Source of the DNA: Mycolicibacterium madagascariense
Lineage (GTDB): Bacteria > Actinomycetota > Actinomycetes > Mycobacteriales > Mycobacteriaceae
Length of the DNA: 64,000 bases
NCBI RefSeq assembly: GCF_010729665.1
Contig: NZ_AP022610.1
Coordinates: forward strand, 3,596,001-3,660,000
Direction of reading: 5' to 3'
Position numbers and translations under genes: made by a program. Shown in pieces: positions 32,508 to 43,378 of this stretch. Position 1 is the first letter of the stretch. Each line of letters begins with the position of its first letter. The notes under the pieces are model-generated. The model saw only the letters and a list, made by a program, of their open reading frames with translations. It did not search any database and was not told the origin of the DNA.

Positions 32508-34397
32508 ATGGACCAGCTGAGCTTCGGCGACGTCGACACGGCGTTCGGTGACGACTCGGCAGGTCTGATGGACGTTCCGCTGCACGCCACGACGTTCGTC
32601 GTGGTCGACCTGGAGACCACGGGCGGTCGGGCCAAGGGGGATCCCGACGGCCGCGGCTTCGACGCGATCACCGAGATCGGCGCGGTCAAGGTGCGCGGTG
32701 GCGAGGTGCTCGGGGAACTCGGCACGCTCGTCGACCCGGGCCGTGCCATTCCCCCGCAGATCGTGGCGCTGACCGGCATCACGACCGCGATGGTGCACGA
32801 CGCCCCGACCATCGACTCCGTACTGCCTGCGTTCCTGGAGTTCTCCCGGGGCGCCGTGCTGGTGGCCCACAACGCCGGCTTCGACGTCGGCTTCCTGCGC
32901 GCCGCGGCCGAACGCCTCGGGCTGCCGTGGCAGCGGCCGCCCGTCCTGTGCACGGTCAAGCTGGCCCGCCGGGTCCTCACCCGCGACGAGGCGCCCAGCG
33001 TGCGGCTGTCGGCGCTGGCGCAGCTGTTCCACGCCACCACCACGCCGACCCACCGCGCCCTCGACGACGCCAGAGCCACCGTCGACGTGTTGCACGCCCT
33101 GATCGAACGGGTGGGCAACCAGGGCATCCACACCTACGCCGACCTGCGCGCCTACCTGCCCGACGTGACGCCGGCCCAGCGACGCAACCGCCACCTCGCC
33201 ACCGCGCTCCCGCGACGGCCGGGGGTCTACCTCTTCCGCGGCCCCTCCGACGAGGTGCTCTACGTCGGCACCGCGGTCGATCTGCGCCGGCGCGTCGGGC
33301 AGTACTTCAACGGCGCGGACCCGCGGACCCGGATGAAGGAGATGGCGTCGCTCACCACGCGCGTCGACCACGTCGAGTGCGCGCACGACCTCGAAGCGGG
33401 CGTCCGCGAGCTCAGGTTGCTGGCCGCCCACGCTCCCCCGTACAACCGCCGGTCGAAGTTCCCCCACCGCTGGTGGTGGCTCGTACTCACCGACGAACCC
33501 TTCCCGCGGTTCTCGGTCGTGCGGTCACCGAAGCACGACCGCGCCATCGGGCCGTTCCGGGCGCGCGCCGACGCCGTCGAGACCGGCCTGCTGCTGGCCC
33601 GGTTCACCGGCGTGCGAACGTGCACCACCCGGCTCGGCCGCACCGCGCGACACGGTCCGTCGTGCCCGGAGGTGGAGCTGTCCCCGTGTCCCGCCGAACG
33701 CGAGGCGACGGCCGTCGCGTACGCCGCGGCCGTCGCCCGTGCCGCCGCCTTCATCGCCGGCACCGACGACGCGGCGCTGCGGGCGGTCCAGCGCCACGTC
33801 GAGGAGCTGGCGGCCGACGGGAGATACGAGACCGCAGCGCGGCTGCGCGACCACGCGGCCACCGCGATCGACGTCGCCTGGCGGGGTCAGCGGCTGGGCG
33901 CGTTGGCGGCGGTCGACGAACTCGTTGCCGCCCGACCCGACGGCGCGGGCGGCTGGCATCTGGCGATCGTCAGGAGCGGGCAGCTCGCCGCGGCGGGCTC
34001 GGCCCGGCGGGGCGTTCCCCCGATGCCGGTCGTCGACGCGATCACCGCCGCCGCCCAGGCGGTGCTGCCCGACGCGGCGCCGCTGGGCGGTGCGCTCGTC
34101 GAGGAGACCGCGCTCATCGCGCGCTGGCTGGTGCAGCCGGGCGTGCGGATCGTACGGGTGCAGACGGCCACCGACGTCGGCTATGCGACGCCGATCGGAG
34201 CGGCGGGACGCCACGTCGCGTGGGCGGCGACGGCGCGCTCCGCACGCGCGGCCGCACAGCAGATCGAACGGTCAGAGCTGCTGGGTGAACCGCACCCAAC
34301 GCGCGAGCAGGTCTTCGGCCGCCCCCGAGTCGATCGCGTCGGCGGCCCTCGCGAGACCGGTCTCCCACGCCGGCACCCATTTGGCGTCGCTGGATAG
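32508..34397 (+). CDS. DnaQ-like exonuclease / UvrC-type GIY-YIG endonuclease fusion (Rv2191-like)
   Basis: 629-residue two-part nuclease, probably in DNA repair. The N-terminal DEDDh exonuclease domain (about 25-205) has DLETTG (Asp34, Glu36), [10 protein letters not shown] and [10 protein letters not shown]. The GIY-YIG domain (about 235-320) has [19 protein letters not shown] as in UvrC/Cho. A UVR-like helix ([24 protein letters not shown]) lies near residue 430; no UvrC C-terminal RNase H/HhH part is seen. The last 42 codons overlap trpD antisense by 126 bp and have no evident conserved motif, so an earlier ancestral stop is possible. Confidence 0.9.
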   Translation: MDQLSFGDVDTAFGDDSAGLMDVPLHATTFVVVDLETTGGRAKGDPDGRGFDAITEIGAVKVRGGEVLGELGTLVDPGRAIPPQIVALTGITTAMVHDAPTIDSVLPAFLEFSRGAVLVAHNAGFDVGFLRAAAERLGLPWQRPPVLCTVKLARRVLTRDEAPSVRLSALAQLFHATTTPTHRALDDARATVDVLHALIERVGNQGIHTYADLRAYLPDVTPAQRRNRHLATALPRRPGVYLFRGPSDEVLYVGTAVDLRRRVGQYFNGADPRTRMKEMASLTTRVDHVECAHDLEAGVRELRLLAAHAPPYNRRSKFPHRWWWLVLTDEPFPRFSVVRSPKHDRAIGPFRARADAVETGLLLARFTGVRTCTTRLGRTARHGPSCPEVELSPCPAEREATAVAYAAAVARAAAFIAGTDDAALRAVQRHVEELAADGRYETAARLRDHAATAIDVAWRGQRLGALAAVDELVAARPDGAGGWHLAIVRSGQLAAAGSARRGVPPMPVVDAITAAAQAVLPDAAPLGGALVEETALIARWLVQPGVRIVRVQTATDVGYATPIGAAGRHVAWAATARSARAAAQQIERSELLGEPHPTREQVFGRPRVDRVGGPRETGLPRRHPFGVAG

Positions 34398-35330
34398 CCC
34401 GGCATGAGCCACCATCGCGCCGGCGGCGTTGAGGATCACCGCGTCCCGTACCGCACCCTTGGCGCCACCGAACACCTGCCGGACGGAGGCCGCGTTGGCC
34501 TCGGCGTCCCCACCGGTCAGCTCACCGAGGTCGGCACGTTCGAAGCCGAAGGCGCCGGGGTCGAACGACAGCCGCTCGACGGTGCCCGCCTGCACCCGCC
34601 AGATGGTGCTCGTCGTGGTCGTGGTCAATTCGTCGAGCCCGTCGTCGCCGTGCACCACGAGCACGCTGGACCCCCGCGTGGCGAACACCCCGGCCATCAC
34701 CTCGGCCAGCTCACCCCAGGCGCAGCCGATCAGCCCGGCCCGCGGCGCCGCCGGATTGGTCAGTGGCCCCAGCAGATTGAAGACCGTCGGCACGCCGATC
34801 TCGCGGCGCACCACCGAGGCGTGCCGGTAGGACGGGTGGAATTGCGGGGCGAACGCGAACCCGATGCCGACCTCGGCGATGCAGCGCGCCAGGTCGTCGG
34901 GGCCGAGGTCGATGCGCACGCCGAGCGCCTCGAGCGTGTCGGCGCCGCCGGACAGCGACGACGCCGCGCGGTTGCCGTGCTTCACCACCGGCACGCCACT
35001 CGCCGCCACGACGATCGCGGCCATCGTCGACAGGTTGACCGTGTTGGCGCCGTCGCCGCCGGTGCCCACCACGTCGACGGTCTCGCGGCCGATGACGTCC
35101 GTTGGCACCCTGCGCGCGTGCGTCAGCATGGTGTCGGCGAGCTCCTTCACCTCCGCCGACGTCGGCCCCTTCATCTTCATCGCCACGGCGAATCCCGCGA
35201 TCTGCGCGGGCGACGCCGCGCCGGTCATCACCTGATCCATCGCCCACGCTGCCTGGCCGTTCGCGAGTCCCCGTCGCGTGGTCAGGCGGCCGAGAACCTC
35301 GGGCCAGGTGTGGGTTTCGGAGGCAGTCAC
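34272..35330 (-). CDS. trpD: Anthranilate phosphoribosyltransferase TrpD
   Basis: Transfers phosphoribose from PRPP to anthranilate in tryptophan synthesis. 352 residues. Motifs: [18 protein letters not shown] (PRPP loop), [23 protein letters not shown] and [38 protein letters not shown] 35330 is supported by an AATAAT box 7 nt upstream and by the conserved start [13 protein letters not shown]. No other trp gene is adjacent. Confidence 0.96.
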   Translation of the reverse strand: MTASETHTWPEVLGRLTTRRGLANGQAAWAMDQVMTGAASPAQIAGFAVAMKMKGPTSAEVKELADTMLTHARRVPTDVIGRETVDVVGTGGDGANTVNLSTMAAIVVAASGVPVVKHGNRAASSLSGGADTLEALGVRIDLGPDDLARCIAEVGIGFAFAPQFHPSYRHASVVRREIGVPTVFNLLGPLTNPAAPRAGLIGCAWGELAEVMAGVFATRGSSVLVVHGDDGLDELTTTTTSTIWRVQAGTVERLSFDPGAFGFERADLGELTGGDAEANAASVRQVFGGAKGAVRDAVILNAAGAMVAHAGLSSDAKWVPAWETGLARAADAIDSGAAEDLLARWVRFTQQL

Positions 35331-35337
35331 GGAAGTG

Positions 35338-35392
35338 ATTATTACGAATGTCCGCCCCCGGGTGGAGTTCGACAACTACAAAGCGTCATACT
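35338..35392. promoter_or_regulatory. Divergent trpD / ctaE leaderless promoters
   Basis: AATAAT on the minus strand (35343-35338) lies 7 nt before trpD GTG 35330; CATACT on the plus strand (35387-35392) lies 7 nt before ctaE GTG 35400. Both starts thus sit at the expected transcription start. Confidence 0.55.
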
Positions 35393-35399
35393 TCTTGAT

Positions 35400-36011
35400 G
35401 TGACGAGTGCTGTAGGGACCTCGGGAACCGCGATCACGGCGCGCGTGCATTCGCTGAACCGACCGAACATGGTAAGTGTTGGCACCATCGTGTGGCTTTC
35501 CAGCGAACTTATGTTCTTTGCTGGGCTGTTCGCGATGTACTTCACCGCGCGGGCGCAGGCCGCAGGTGACTGGCCGCCGCATCCGACGCATCTGAACCTG
35601 TTCGAGGCGGTGCCGGTCACGCTGGTGCTGATCGCCTCGTCGTTCACGTGCCAGATGGGCGTGTTCGCCGCCGAGCGGGGTGACGTCTTCGGGCTGCGCC
35701 GCTGGTACACGATCACCCTCATCATGGGCGCGATCTTCGTCGCCGGCCAGGGCTACGAGTACCACGCGCTCGTCAGCGAGGGGACCACCATTCCCGGCAG
35801 CGCGTACGGCTCGGTGTTCTACCTGGCCACCGGTTTCCACGGGCTGCACGTGATCGGCGGTCTGGTCGCGTTCATCTTCCTGTTGGCGCGCACCCGGATG
35901 TCCAAGTTCACCCCGGCGCAGGCCACCGCGGCGATCGTCGTGTCCTACTACTGGCACTTCGTCGACATCGTGTGGATCGCCCTGTTCGCCACCATCTACT
36001 TCGTTCGATGA
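35400..36011 (+). CDS. ctaE: Cytochrome c oxidase subunit III CtaE
   Basis: Subunit III of the aa3 oxidase in the mycobacterial III2IV2 supercomplex. 203 residues, five membrane segments, conserved [20 protein letters not shown] and [10 protein letters not shown], with [13 protein letters not shown] at the C-terminus. First gene of ctaE-qcrC-qcrA-qcrB. The GTG at 35400 lies 7 nt after CATACT. The frame is open upstream on trpD antisense DNA and was not used. Confidence 0.96.
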   Translation: MTSAVGTSGTAITARVHSLNRPNMVSVGTIVWLSSELMFFAGLFAMYFTARAQAAGDWPPHPTHLNLFEAVPVTLVLIASSFTCQMGVFAAERGDVFGLRRWYTITLIMGAIFVAGQGYEYHALVSEGTTIPGSAYGSVFYLATGFHGLHVIGGLVAFIFLLARTRMSKFTPAQATAAIVVSYYWHFVDIVWIALFATIYFVR

Positions 36012-36037
36012 CCGGTGCTCCGTTGAGAAGGGGTTCG

Positions 36038-36844
36038 ATGACCAGCAAGTCTCGCCGTCGGCTACGTCGGCGTGCGTCGGCAGCACTGTTGCTGCTGACC
36101 GGACTTCTCGTGGCGGGCGGCATCGCTGCCACCCTCACGCCCAAGCCGCAGGTGGCGGTTGCGGACGAGTCCAGCCTGGCGCTGTTGCGCACGGGCAAGC
36201 AGCTCTACGAGACGTCCTGCGTGACCTGCCACGGCGCGAACCTGCAGGGCGTGCCCGACCGCGGCCCCAGCCTCATCGGCGTCGGTGAGGCGGCGGTCTA
36301 CTTCCAGGTCGGCACGGGCCGCATGCCCGCGATGCGCGGCGAGGCCCAGGCCCAGCGCAAGCCCCCGATCTACGACGAGCACCAGGTCGACGCGATCGGC
36401 GCTTACGTCCAGGCCAACGGCGGCGGACCCACCATCCCCCGCGACGCCAACGGCGCCGTGGCGCAGAGCAGCCTGATCGGCAACGACGTCGCCCGCGGTG
36501 GCGACCTGTTCCGGCTGAACTGCGCGTCGTGCCACAACTTCACCGGCAAGGGTGGCGCGCTGTCCTCCGGCAAGTACGCACCTCCCCTCGACGAGGCCAA
36601 GCCCGCGGAGATCTACGCCGCCATGCTGACCGGTCCGCAGAACATGCCGAAGTTCTCCGATCGCCAGCTCAGCCCCGACGAGAAGCGCGACATCGTCGCG
36701 TACGTCCGCCAGGCCACCGAGACGCCCAACCCGGGCGGCTACGGGCTCGGCGGCTTCGGCCCCGCGCCAGAAGGCATGGCGGCCTGGATCATTGGGATGG
36801 TCGCCGTCATCGGCGCCGCTATGTGGGTGGGATCGCGCGCATGA
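36038..36844 (+). CDS. qcrC: Dihaem cytochrome c subunit QcrC
   Basis: Membrane-anchored dihaem cytochrome cc of the bc1 complex that passes electrons straight to the oxidase. 268 residues. N-terminal signal/anchor (about 15-33), haem motif 1 CVTCH (61-65), haem motif 2 CASCH (about 160), and a C-terminal membrane segment ([20 protein letters not shown]). ATG 36038 follows GAGAAGGGG at 5 nt; ATG 36008, which overlaps the ctaE stop, is the alternative. The 3' end overlaps qcrA (ATGA). Confidence 0.95.
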   Translation: MTSKSRRRLRRRASAALLLLTGLLVAGGIAATLTPKPQVAVADESSLALLRTGKQLYETSCVTCHGANLQGVPDRGPSLIGVGEAAVYFQVGTGRMPAMRGEAQAQRKPPIYDEHQVDAIGAYVQANGGGPTIPRDANGAVAQSSLIGNDVARGGDLFRLNCASCHNFTGKGGALSSGKYAPPLDEAKPAEIYAAMLTGPQNMPKFSDRQLSPDEKRDIVAYVRQATETPNPGGYGLGGFGPAPEGMAAWIIGMVAVIGAAMWVGSRA

Positions 36845-38061
36845 GCGACATTGACAACGTGAACGCACCGGCCGGCCGGGGTTCGGACACGCCCGGTCAG
36901 CAGGGTGAGCCGCACCAGCCCACCGACGCCGAACTGGCCAGGATGTCCCGCGAGGAACTGGTCGAACTCGGCGGCCGGATGGACGGCGTCGAGACCGTCT
37001 TCAAGGAGAACCGCTGGCCCATCGAGGGCACCAAGGCCGAGAAGCGCGCCGAGCGATCGGTCGCCTACTGGTTGATGCTCGGCGGGTTCGCCGGACTGGC
37101 GCTGCTGCTGGTCTTCCTCTTCTGGCCGTGGGAGTACAAGCCCTACGGCTCGGCCGGGGAACTGATCTACAGCCTCGCCACTCCGCTCTACGGCATCACC
37201 TTCGGCGGTTCGATCATGGCGATCGGCATCGGCGCGGTGCTCTACCAGAAGAAGTTCATCCCCGAGGAGATCTCGATCCAGGACCGCCACGACGGCGCCT
37301 CCCCCGAGATTCAGCGCAAGACCGCGGCGGCCAACCTCACCGACGCGCTCGAGGGCTCGACCATCAAGCGGCGCAAGCTGATTGGCCTGTCCCTGGGCAT
37401 CGGCCTCGGCGCCTTCGGCCTTGGCACCGCGGTGGCCTTCATCGGCGGCATCATCAAGAACCCGTGGAAGCCGGTGGTCCCGACCGCCGACGGCAAGAAG
37501 GCGGTGCTGTGGACGTCGGGCTGGACGCCGCGCTTCCACGGCGAGACCATCTTCCTGGCCCGCGCGACCGGTCAGCCCGGCGATTCGCCGTTCGTCAAGA
37601 TGCGCCCGGAGGACATCGACGCCGGTGGCATGGAGACCGTGTTCCCGTGGCGCGAGTCCGACGGCGACGGCTCGACGTTCGAGTCCCACGAGGCGCTCAA
37701 CGTCATCGCGATGGGCGTGCGCAACCCCGTCATGCTGATCCGCATCCGCCCCGAGGACATCTCGCGGGTCGTGAAGCGCCAGGGTCAGGAAAGCTTCAAC
37801 TTCGGTGACCTGTTCGCGTTCACCAAGGTGTGCTCGCATCTCGGGTGCCCGTCGTCGCTGTACGAGCAGCAGACCTACCGCATTCTGTGTCCCTGCCACC
37901 AGTCGCAGTTCGACGCACTGCACTTCGCGAGGCCCATCTTCGGTCCCGCGGCGCGTGCGTTGGCTCAGCTGCCGATCACCATCGATCGCGATGGGTATCT
38001 CGTGGCCAACGGAGACTTCATCGAACCCGTCGGACCGGCATTCTGGGAGCGAAAGTCATGA
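36841..38061 (+). CDS. qcrA: Rieske iron-sulfur subunit QcrA
   Basis: 406-residue actinobacterial Rieske protein with an N-terminal extension. Three membrane segments (about 78-97, 120-140, 178-202) precede the Rieske fold. The 2Fe-2S ligands are in CSHLGCPSS and CPCHQSQF (two Cys-His pairs plus the disulfide cysteines). ATG 36841 overlaps the qcrC stop, and its own stop overlaps qcrB (ATGA on both sides), so the four subunits are coupled. Confidence 0.96.
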   Translation: MSDIDNVNAPAGRGSDTPGQQGEPHQPTDAELARMSREELVELGGRMDGVETVFKENRWPIEGTKAEKRAERSVAYWLMLGGFAGLALLLVFLFWPWEYKPYGSAGELIYSLATPLYGITFGGSIMAIGIGAVLYQKKFIPEEISIQDRHDGASPEIQRKTAAANLTDALEGSTIKRRKLIGLSLGIGLGAFGLGTAVAFIGGIIKNPWKPVVPTADGKKAVLWTSGWTPRFHGETIFLARATGQPGDSPFVKMRPEDIDAGGMETVFPWRESDGDGSTFESHEALNVIAMGVRNPVMLIRIRPEDISRVVKRQGQESFNFGDLFAFTKVCSHLGCPSSLYEQQTYRILCPCHQSQFDALHFARPIFGPAARALAQLPITIDRDGYLVANGDFIEPVGPAFWERKS

Positions 38062-39734
38062 GCCCGAAACTCGCTGAATTGGCAGCCGCGCAAGGCAACG
38101 CGATCGATTCGCGCTACCACCCGTCGGCCGCGGTACGACGCCAGCTCAACAAGGTCTTCCCCACGCACTGGTCCTTCCTGCTGGGCGAGATCGCGCTCTA
38201 CAGCTTCATCGTGCTGCTGCTGACCGGGGTGTACCTGACCCTGTTCTTCGACCCGTCGATGGCCGAGGTCACCTACCACGGGGTGTACCAACCGCTCAAC
38301 GGCATCCAGATGTCGCGGGCCTACGAGACCGCGCTGGACATCTCCTTCGAGGTGCGCGGCGGACTGTTCGTGCGCCAGGTCCACCACTGGGCCGCACTGC
38401 TGTTCGCCGCCTCGATCATGGTGCACCTGGCCCGCATCTTCTTCACCGGCGCGTTCCGCCGGCCGCGCGAGGCCAACTGGGTGATCGGCTCGATCCTGTT
38501 GATCCTGGCCATGTTCGAGGGCTACTTCGGCTACTCCCTGCCCGACGACCTGCTCTCGGGCACGGGTCTGCGGGCGGCGTTCTCCTCGATCACGATGGGC
38601 ATGCCGCTGATCGGCACCTGGCTGCACTGGGCGCTGTTCGGCGGGGACTTCCCCGGCCAGATCATCATTCCGCGGCTCTACGCGCTGCACATCCTGCTGA
38701 TCCCGGGAATCATCCTGGCGCTCATCGGGGTTCACCTGGCCCTGGTGTGGTTCCAGAAGCACACCCAGTTCCCCGGCCCGGGTCGCACCGAGAAGAACGT
38801 CGTCGGGGTGCGCGTGATGCCGGTGTTCGCGGTCAAGTCCGGGGCGTTCTTCGCCATGACCGTCGGCATCCTGGGCATCATGGGCGGCGTGCTGCAGATC
38901 AACCCGATCTGGCAGCTGGGTCCCTACAAGCCCTCCCAGATCTCCGCGGGTAGCCAGCCCGACTTCTACATGATGTGGACCGACGGCCTGGCCCGCATGT
39001 GGCCGCCCTGGGAGATCTACCCCTTCGGCCACACCGTGCCCGCCGCGGTGGCCGTAGCGCTGATCATGGGCCTGGTCTTCATCCTGCTCACGATCTACCC
39101 GTTCCTGGAGAAGAAGCTGTCCGGGGACGTGGCGCACCACAACCTGCTGCAGCGCCCGCGTGACGCTCCGGTTCGAACGGCCATCGGCGCCATGGCGATT
39201 GCGCTCTACATCGTGCTGACGTTCGCGTGCATGAACGACATCATCGCGTTGAAGTTCCACATCTCGCTGAATGCGACGACGTGGATCGGGCGCATCGGCA
39301 TGGTGGTCCTGCCCGCGATCGTGTACTACATCGCCTACCGGTGGGCGATCAGCCTGCAGCGCAGTGACCGCGAGGTGCTCGAGCACGGCATCGAGACCGG
39401 CATCCTCAAGCGGCTGCCGCACGGGGCGTACATCGAGCTGCACCAGCCGCTCGGCCCCGTCGACGACCATGGCCACCCCATCCCGCTGGAGTACCAGGGG
39501 GCCGCACTGCCCAAGCGGATGAACAAGCTCGGCTCCGGAGGCGCACCCGGCACGGGTAGCTTCCTGTTCCCGGATCCCGAGGGCGAGCAGACGGCTCTGG
39601 TCGATGCCGCCCACGCGTCCGAGCACCGGGCGATGCTGGCCCTTAAGGAGCGTCAGCAGGCCACCAACGGTCACGACGCCAACGGATCGAACGGCCACGG
39701 CACCAACGGAAATGGGTCCAACGGTCACCACTGA
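38058..39734 (+). CDS. qcrB: Cytochrome b subunit QcrB
   Basis: Quinol-oxidising di-haem cytochrome b, 558 residues, about eight membrane segments. Haem-ligand histidines sit in the second and fourth helices ([20 protein letters not shown] and [19 protein letters not shown] regions); the Qo-site motif appears as [10 protein letters not shown]. This is the target of Q203-type inhibitors in M. tuberculosis. The C-terminus is a low-complexity Asn/Gly/His tail ([12 protein letters not shown] type). Last gene of the operon, followed by a strong terminator. Confidence 0.97.
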   Translation: MSPKLAELAAAQGNAIDSRYHPSAAVRRQLNKVFPTHWSFLLGEIALYSFIVLLLTGVYLTLFFDPSMAEVTYHGVYQPLNGIQMSRAYETALDISFEVRGGLFVRQVHHWAALLFAASIMVHLARIFFTGAFRRPREANWVIGSILLILAMFEGYFGYSLPDDLLSGTGLRAAFSSITMGMPLIGTWLHWALFGGDFPGQIIIPRLYALHILLIPGIILALIGVHLALVWFQKHTQFPGPGRTEKNVVGVRVMPVFAVKSGAFFAMTVGILGIMGGVLQINPIWQLGPYKPSQISAGSQPDFYMMWTDGLARMWPPWEIYPFGHTVPAAVAVALIMGLVFILLTIYPFLEKKLSGDVAHHNLLQRPRDAPVRTAIGAMAIALYIVLTFACMNDIIALKFHISLNATTWIGRIGMVVLPAIVYYIAYRWAISLQRSDREVLEHGIETGILKRLPHGAYIELHQPLGPVDDHGHPIPLEYQGAALPKRMNKLGSGGAPGTGSFLFPDPEGEQTALVDAAHASEHRAMLALKERQQATNGHDANGSNGHGTNGNGSNGHH

Positions 39735-39761
39735 CCAGGACGCACCACACGGCACGACGAG

Positions 39762-39791
39762 AACCGCCCCGACCCCACGGTCGGGGCGGTT
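39762..39791 (+). terminator. Terminator after qcrB
   Basis: Perfect 13-bp stem (39762-39774 with 39779-39791), 4-nt loop CCAC, then CTTCGTC without a full T-run. It starts 28 bp past the qcrB stop. Confidence 0.85.
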
Positions 39792-39824
39792 CTTCGTCAT
39801 GGGGACAGCGTCGCCGGCAGCAGT

Positions 39825-39876
39825 TCGTCGTCACCGGTCGTCGCAGGAGGTCGTCGTCACCGGTCGTCGCAGGAGG
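39825..39876. repeat. 26-bp perfect tandem duplication
   Basis: 39825-39850 and 39851-39876 are identical 26-mers beginning TCGTCGTCACCGG and ending CAGGAGG. They lie in the 378-bp gap between qcrB and the DUF2561 gene, which otherwise holds the terminator at 39762-39791 and the 14-bp repeat array. Confidence 0.9.
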
Positions 39877-39907
39877 TCTCCGCCCCGCGGACTGCGTCAC
39901 CAGCAGC

Positions 39908-39990
39908 GGTCTCGTCATGAGGTCTTCGTCATGAGGTCTTCGTCATGAGGCCTCCGTCATGGGGCCTTCATCGCGGCGCCTTCGTCATGG
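39908..39990. repeat. Degenerate 14-bp tandem repeat array
   Basis: About six units of GGTCTTCGTCATGA: a 13-bp first unit (39908-39920), two exact 14-bp units (39921-39948), then three diverged ones to 39990. No spacers, so not CRISPR; it looks like a minisatellite. No reading frame across it resembles a protein family. Confidence 0.85.
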
Positions 39991-40112
39991 CTCGTCGTCC
40001 CAAGACCCCGGGGCGCCCTCCCCCACCACGCGAGTCAGCGCGGCCAACGCGGCGCATCACCGCCCAGGCGAAGGACTCCCCTACCCCACCGACGGCGCTA
40101 CCGCGACAGGGC

Positions 40113-40763
40113 TCAGGACGCGTCGAGCACGACGTGCAGTTGGCGCAGGAAGTACCACGGCGCGGCGACCATCGCGACGGTGATCACCGCGACGACGCCG
40201 TACACACTCCAGGCGGCAGCGTCGTCGTGGGACGCCATGAGGTACGTGGCGACGCCCACGCCGGTCATCGCCAGCCCCATCGCCACGGCGACGGTGGCGG
40301 TGAACCGAAGCCACACCTGATCGACCGCGGCCGTGGGGAAGCCCACCCGACTACTGGCGGGGGGCGTCGCATGCCGGCGGATCACCGGCGCGCCGAAGGG
40401 CTCGAGCCGCGCCTCCCCCGGTGCGGTGGCGCTCGGTCGACCACCCGCATCCGCTGCAGCGGGCCCGGGGTCGTTCGACGACGCCGCCTGCCTCGCCCGC
40501 AGGAGCAGGGGTATCGCGCCGATGATGACGGCGGCCGACACCGCGATGACCGTGTAGAGCAGCCACGGGGTGTCCGATCCACCGGTGGCGACGGGTTGGG
40601 AGCTCCCGAGATCCACCAGCGCGACGATGGCGGCCACCGTAGCGCCGAGCGCCACCAGCCATGACACGACGGCGGCGATGACCAGGATGCGATCGGCCTG
40701 GTCGGGTGACCCCGGGCGCAGCCGTGATGCCCTGGTTGCCCCGTCTTCGACGTCCTGGATCAT
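40113..40763 (-). CDS. DUF2561 membrane protein (Rv2197c-like)
   Basis: 216 residues, four hydrophobic segments in two pairs (about 26-50, 66-88, then 155-175 and 185-205) separated by a Pro/Ala-rich loop. Function unknown. ATG 40763 shares one base with the mmpS3 stop (TGATG), so it is translated by reinitiation after MmpS3 and may assist it. Confidence 0.88.
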   Translation of the reverse strand: MIQDVEDGATRASRLRPGSPDQADRILVIAAVVSWLVALGATVAAIVALVDLGSSQPVATGGSDTPWLLYTVIAVSAAVIIGAIPLLLRARQAASSNDPGPAAADAGGRPSATAPGEARLEPFGAPVIRRHATPPASSRVGFPTAAVDQVWLRFTATVAVAMGLAMTGVGVATYLMASHDDAAAWSVYGVVAVITVAMVAAPWYFLRQLHVVLDAS

Positions 40764-41623
40764 CAGCAGCTGGTCTGCCAGTCGTTGGTCTGCTGGGAGG
40801 CGATGGTCTGGCCGTCACTGGTGGTGATCTGGCAGTTCAATCGGCTCAACCGCAGCAGGCTCGATGCCTGGACCGAGCCGAACTCCGACATCGAGATGGG
40901 CGTCACCGTCAGCGACCACGGAATGTAGACGTTCTGCTGGGTGCGCTGCCGACCCGAGGCGTCGGTGTAGGTGACGGAGATGCGGTCGAGCGGGGCCTTG
41001 GTCCCCGTCACCGAATACGTGATGAAGCGTGGCCCCGCGGGTGCGGTGGTGGTCACTGGCGGTGGTCCCGTCTCGGCAGGTGGTGGTGGCGGGGGCGGCG
41101 CCGCTTCCTCGGTCGACGACGCGGGGGGCGGCGCCGGCGGCTCCTGGGTCACGGTCACGGTCTGCGGAGGCGGCGGTGGCGGTTCTTCGGTCGTCGTCGT
41201 GGGTGGTGGCGGCGGCGGGGTGGTCGTCGTGGTGATCTCGTCCTGGAAGGGCGGGACGGACGTCGTGGTGCTAGTACCGGGGGTCGCGAGGTTCTCGCTG
41301 TCGGTGCGGGTGACCAGCACGGCGACGGAGACCACCAGGGAGATCGCGGCGACGATGGCGACGACGCCGACCACCCAGGGCCAGCGCGGCGGGGGCGCGT
41401 CGTCGTCGGCGGCGGGTGGGGCGGAGTCGTAGGTGTCGTAGTCGTAGAGGGCCGCGTCCGGCGGCACGTAGGGTGCGCTGGTGAACTGTTCGGATTCGGG
41501 CGCGGAGTAGGCGCGCGAGTAGATCTCGGTCTCACCGGTCTTCGGCGCATCTCGGCCCGGTTCGTCCGGCCCGGGTGACTGCGACCCTGGAGAATCCGGT
41601 CCAGGGGGATTCGGCCCGCTCAT
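40763..41623 (-). CDS. mmpS3: Membrane protein MmpS3
   Basis: MmpS-family protein of 286 residues. A Pro/Gly/Ser-rich cytoplasmic N-terminus is followed by one membrane segment (about 83-105), then a Thr/Pro-rich exported linker (runs of T and P, about 118-190), then the MmpS beta domain ([26 protein letters not shown] onward) with two cysteines near the end. MmpS proteins usually accompany MmpL transporters; none is adjacent here. From memory MmpS3 has been linked to growth and division. Confidence 0.92.
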   Translation of the reverse strand: MSGPNPPGPDSPGSQSPGPDEPGRDAPKTGETEIYSRAYSAPESEQFTSAPYVPPDAALYDYDTYDSAPPAADDDAPPPRWPWVVGVVAIVAAISLVVSVAVLVTRTDSENLATPGTSTTTSVPPFQDEITTTTTPPPPPPTTTTEEPPPPPPQTVTVTQEPPAPPPASSTEEAAPPPPPPPAETGPPPVTTTAPAGPRFITYSVTGTKAPLDRISVTYTDASGRQRTQQNVYIPWSLTVTPISMSEFGSVQASSLLRLSRLNCQITTSDGQTIASQQTNDWQTSC

Positions 41624-41779
41624 CTACGACTGTCCTTTTCGCTGCCCAGGTGGCGCGACGTCAGCGTCGGTGTCGTCGCTGGTCGTGCCTCGGCAACCCT
41701 ACCGAACTTGGCACCGGCGCGGTCCCCGCGGCACGACACGTCAGGCAACTGGGGCCATTTTCGTGACCTTGCGGTGTGG

Positions 41780-42199
41780 TCAGTGCTTCTCGGGGCCGGT
41801 GTAGAACTCGAACACCAGGCCCGCGGCGCTCGCCAACACGAAGCACGCTCCGGCCGCGATCATCCAGGGCAGCCACATTGCGATCGCCACCGCGGTGACC
41901 GACGCGGACAGCGCGATCAGCAGCGGCCACCAGCTGTGCGGCGCGTAGAAGCCCAATTCGCCTGCGCCGTCGGAGATTTCGGCGTCCTCGTAGTCCTCGG
42001 GGCGGGTGTCGAGCCGTCGCGCGACGAACCGGAAGAACGTGCCCGTGATGAGCGACAGACCCGTGGTGAGCACCAGGGCGGTGGTGCCCGCCCACTCGAT
42101 GCCGCCGTAGGCGAAGATCGCGGTCAGCGTGCCGTACAGCACCGCCGCGAAGGCGAAGAACGCGGTCAGGAATTCGAACAGTCTCGCTTCGATGTGCAT
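41780..42199 (-). CDS. ctaF: Cytochrome c oxidase subunit IV CtaF
   Basis: Actinobacterial aa3 oxidase subunit IV, 139 residues, four membrane segments in two pairs with a central acidic loop ([22 protein letters not shown]). Begins [15 protein letters not shown], the family start. Follows ctaC by 10 bp in one transcription unit. The 156 bp after it, up to mmpS3, show nothing notable. Confidence 0.95.
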   Translation of the reverse strand: MHIEARLFEFLTAFFAFAAVLYGTLTAIFAYGGIEWAGTTALVLTTGLSLITGTFFRFVARRLDTRPEDYEDAEISDGAGELGFYAPHSWWPLLIALSASVTAVAIAMWLPWMIAAGACFVLASAAGLVFEFYTGPEKH

Positions 42200-42209
42200 G
42201 CGGTGTCCC

Positions 42210-43241
42210 CTACTTGCTCGCCTGCGGAACTTGCTCGCCGCGTCGCGATTCGAACGGATGCGTCGTCACGGCCAGCCCCGGCAGGCCCACCGAGGCGAGC
42301 GCGTCGGCGTTGGTGCCGTTCGGATGGTCGATCCGGTATTGGAGGTAGGACTTGAAGACGTCTGGCTCCACCACCCGCACCTCGAAGTTCATCATCGAGT
42401 GATACGTGCCGCACATCTCGGTGCAGCGGCCGACGAACGCGCCCGTCTGCTCGATCTGCGTCACCTGGAAGACGTTGTCGGAGTTGTTCGCCTTCGGGTC
42501 GGGCATGACGTCGCGCTTGAAGAGGAATTCCGGCACCCAGAATCCGTGGATGACGTCCGCCGAGGCGATCTGGAACTCGATGCGCTTGCCCTTGGGCAGC
42601 ACCAGGATCGGGATCTCGGTGGTGGTGCCCGTCGTCTCGACCTTGTCGAAGTTCAGGTAGGTGCGGTCCTCGGGGTTGAGGCCCTTGATCGCGCCGACGC
42701 GCTCCTCACCGTGGGCGTCGAGCCCCTCCGGCTTGGACACCATGGCGTTCTTGCGCGCGGTGTCGACGCCGTCGTAGGTGAGGGTGCCGTCCTTGAAGTC
42801 GATCTTCTGATAGCCGAACTTCCAGTTCCACTGGAAGGCGGTCACGTCGATGACCACGTCGGGGTTGGGATCCTTGTGCAGCATCTTCTCCTGCACCACG
42901 ACGGTGAAGTAGAACAGCACCGAGATGATCAGGAACGGGACGACCGTGAGCACCAGCTCCAGCGGCATGTTGTAGCCGAACTGGCGGGGTAGCTCGGTAT
43001 CGGTCTTCTTGTGCCGGTGAAAGGCGCTGGTCCAGAAGATGAGGCCCCAGACGATGACGCCGACGACCAGCGACGCGATCACCGACCACACCCACAGATC
43101 GCGGTTCAGCTTGCCTTCCGGCGTGATGCCGGTCGGCCAGCCGAGGCCGAAGATCGTCTGGTAGCTGCAGCCGCTGAGCAGAACCGCGGCTCCGCCCAGG
43201 ACCAGCGCCAACGCCACCAACCGGAACCCGCGAGCGGTCAC
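42210..43241 (-). CDS. ctaC: Cytochrome c oxidase subunit II CtaC
   Basis: CuA-bearing subunit II, 343 residues. A lipoprotein-type signal ([13 protein letters not shown]) and two membrane segments precede the cupredoxin domain. CuA ligands are visible in [11 protein letters not shown] and in [15 protein letters not shown] 43241 is certain: AGGAGG stands 7 nt upstream. Divergent from asnB. Confidence 0.96.
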   Translation of the reverse strand: MTARGFRLVALALVLGGAAVLLSGCSYQTIFGLGWPTGITPEGKLNRDLWVWSVIASLVVGVIVWGLIFWTSAFHRHKKTDTELPRQFGYNMPLELVLTVVPFLIISVLFYFTVVVQEKMLHKDPNPDVVIDVTAFQWNWKFGYQKIDFKDGTLTYDGVDTARKNAMVSKPEGLDAHGEERVGAIKGLNPEDRTYLNFDKVETTGTTTEIPILVLPKGKRIEFQIASADVIHGFWVPEFLFKRDVMPDPKANNSDNVFQVTQIEQTGAFVGRCTEMCGTYHSMMNFEVRVVEPDVFKSYLQYRIDHPNGTNADALASVGLPGLAVTTHPFESRRGEQVPQASK

Positions 43242-43378
43242 GCTGGTGCCTCCTAGAAATCGTGCAATCAGGCGAATACTACGCAGCGTAGACCACACCG
43301 GAGGCCCGCCGCGAAGCGACCGGGCCATGGTGAGGGTGTCGGTCCGGTGACGTCCTCCGCATTGGGCATACTGGCGCG

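Noticed and set aside
32135..33133. 332-codon version of the small Cys-rich protein
   Set aside because: Everything upstream of ATG 32401 is antisense to the DnaQ domain and reads as low-complexity Arg/Ser/Thr.
39908..39990. CRISPR-like array
   Set aside because: The 14-bp units are directly tandem, with no spacers, and no cas gene is present.
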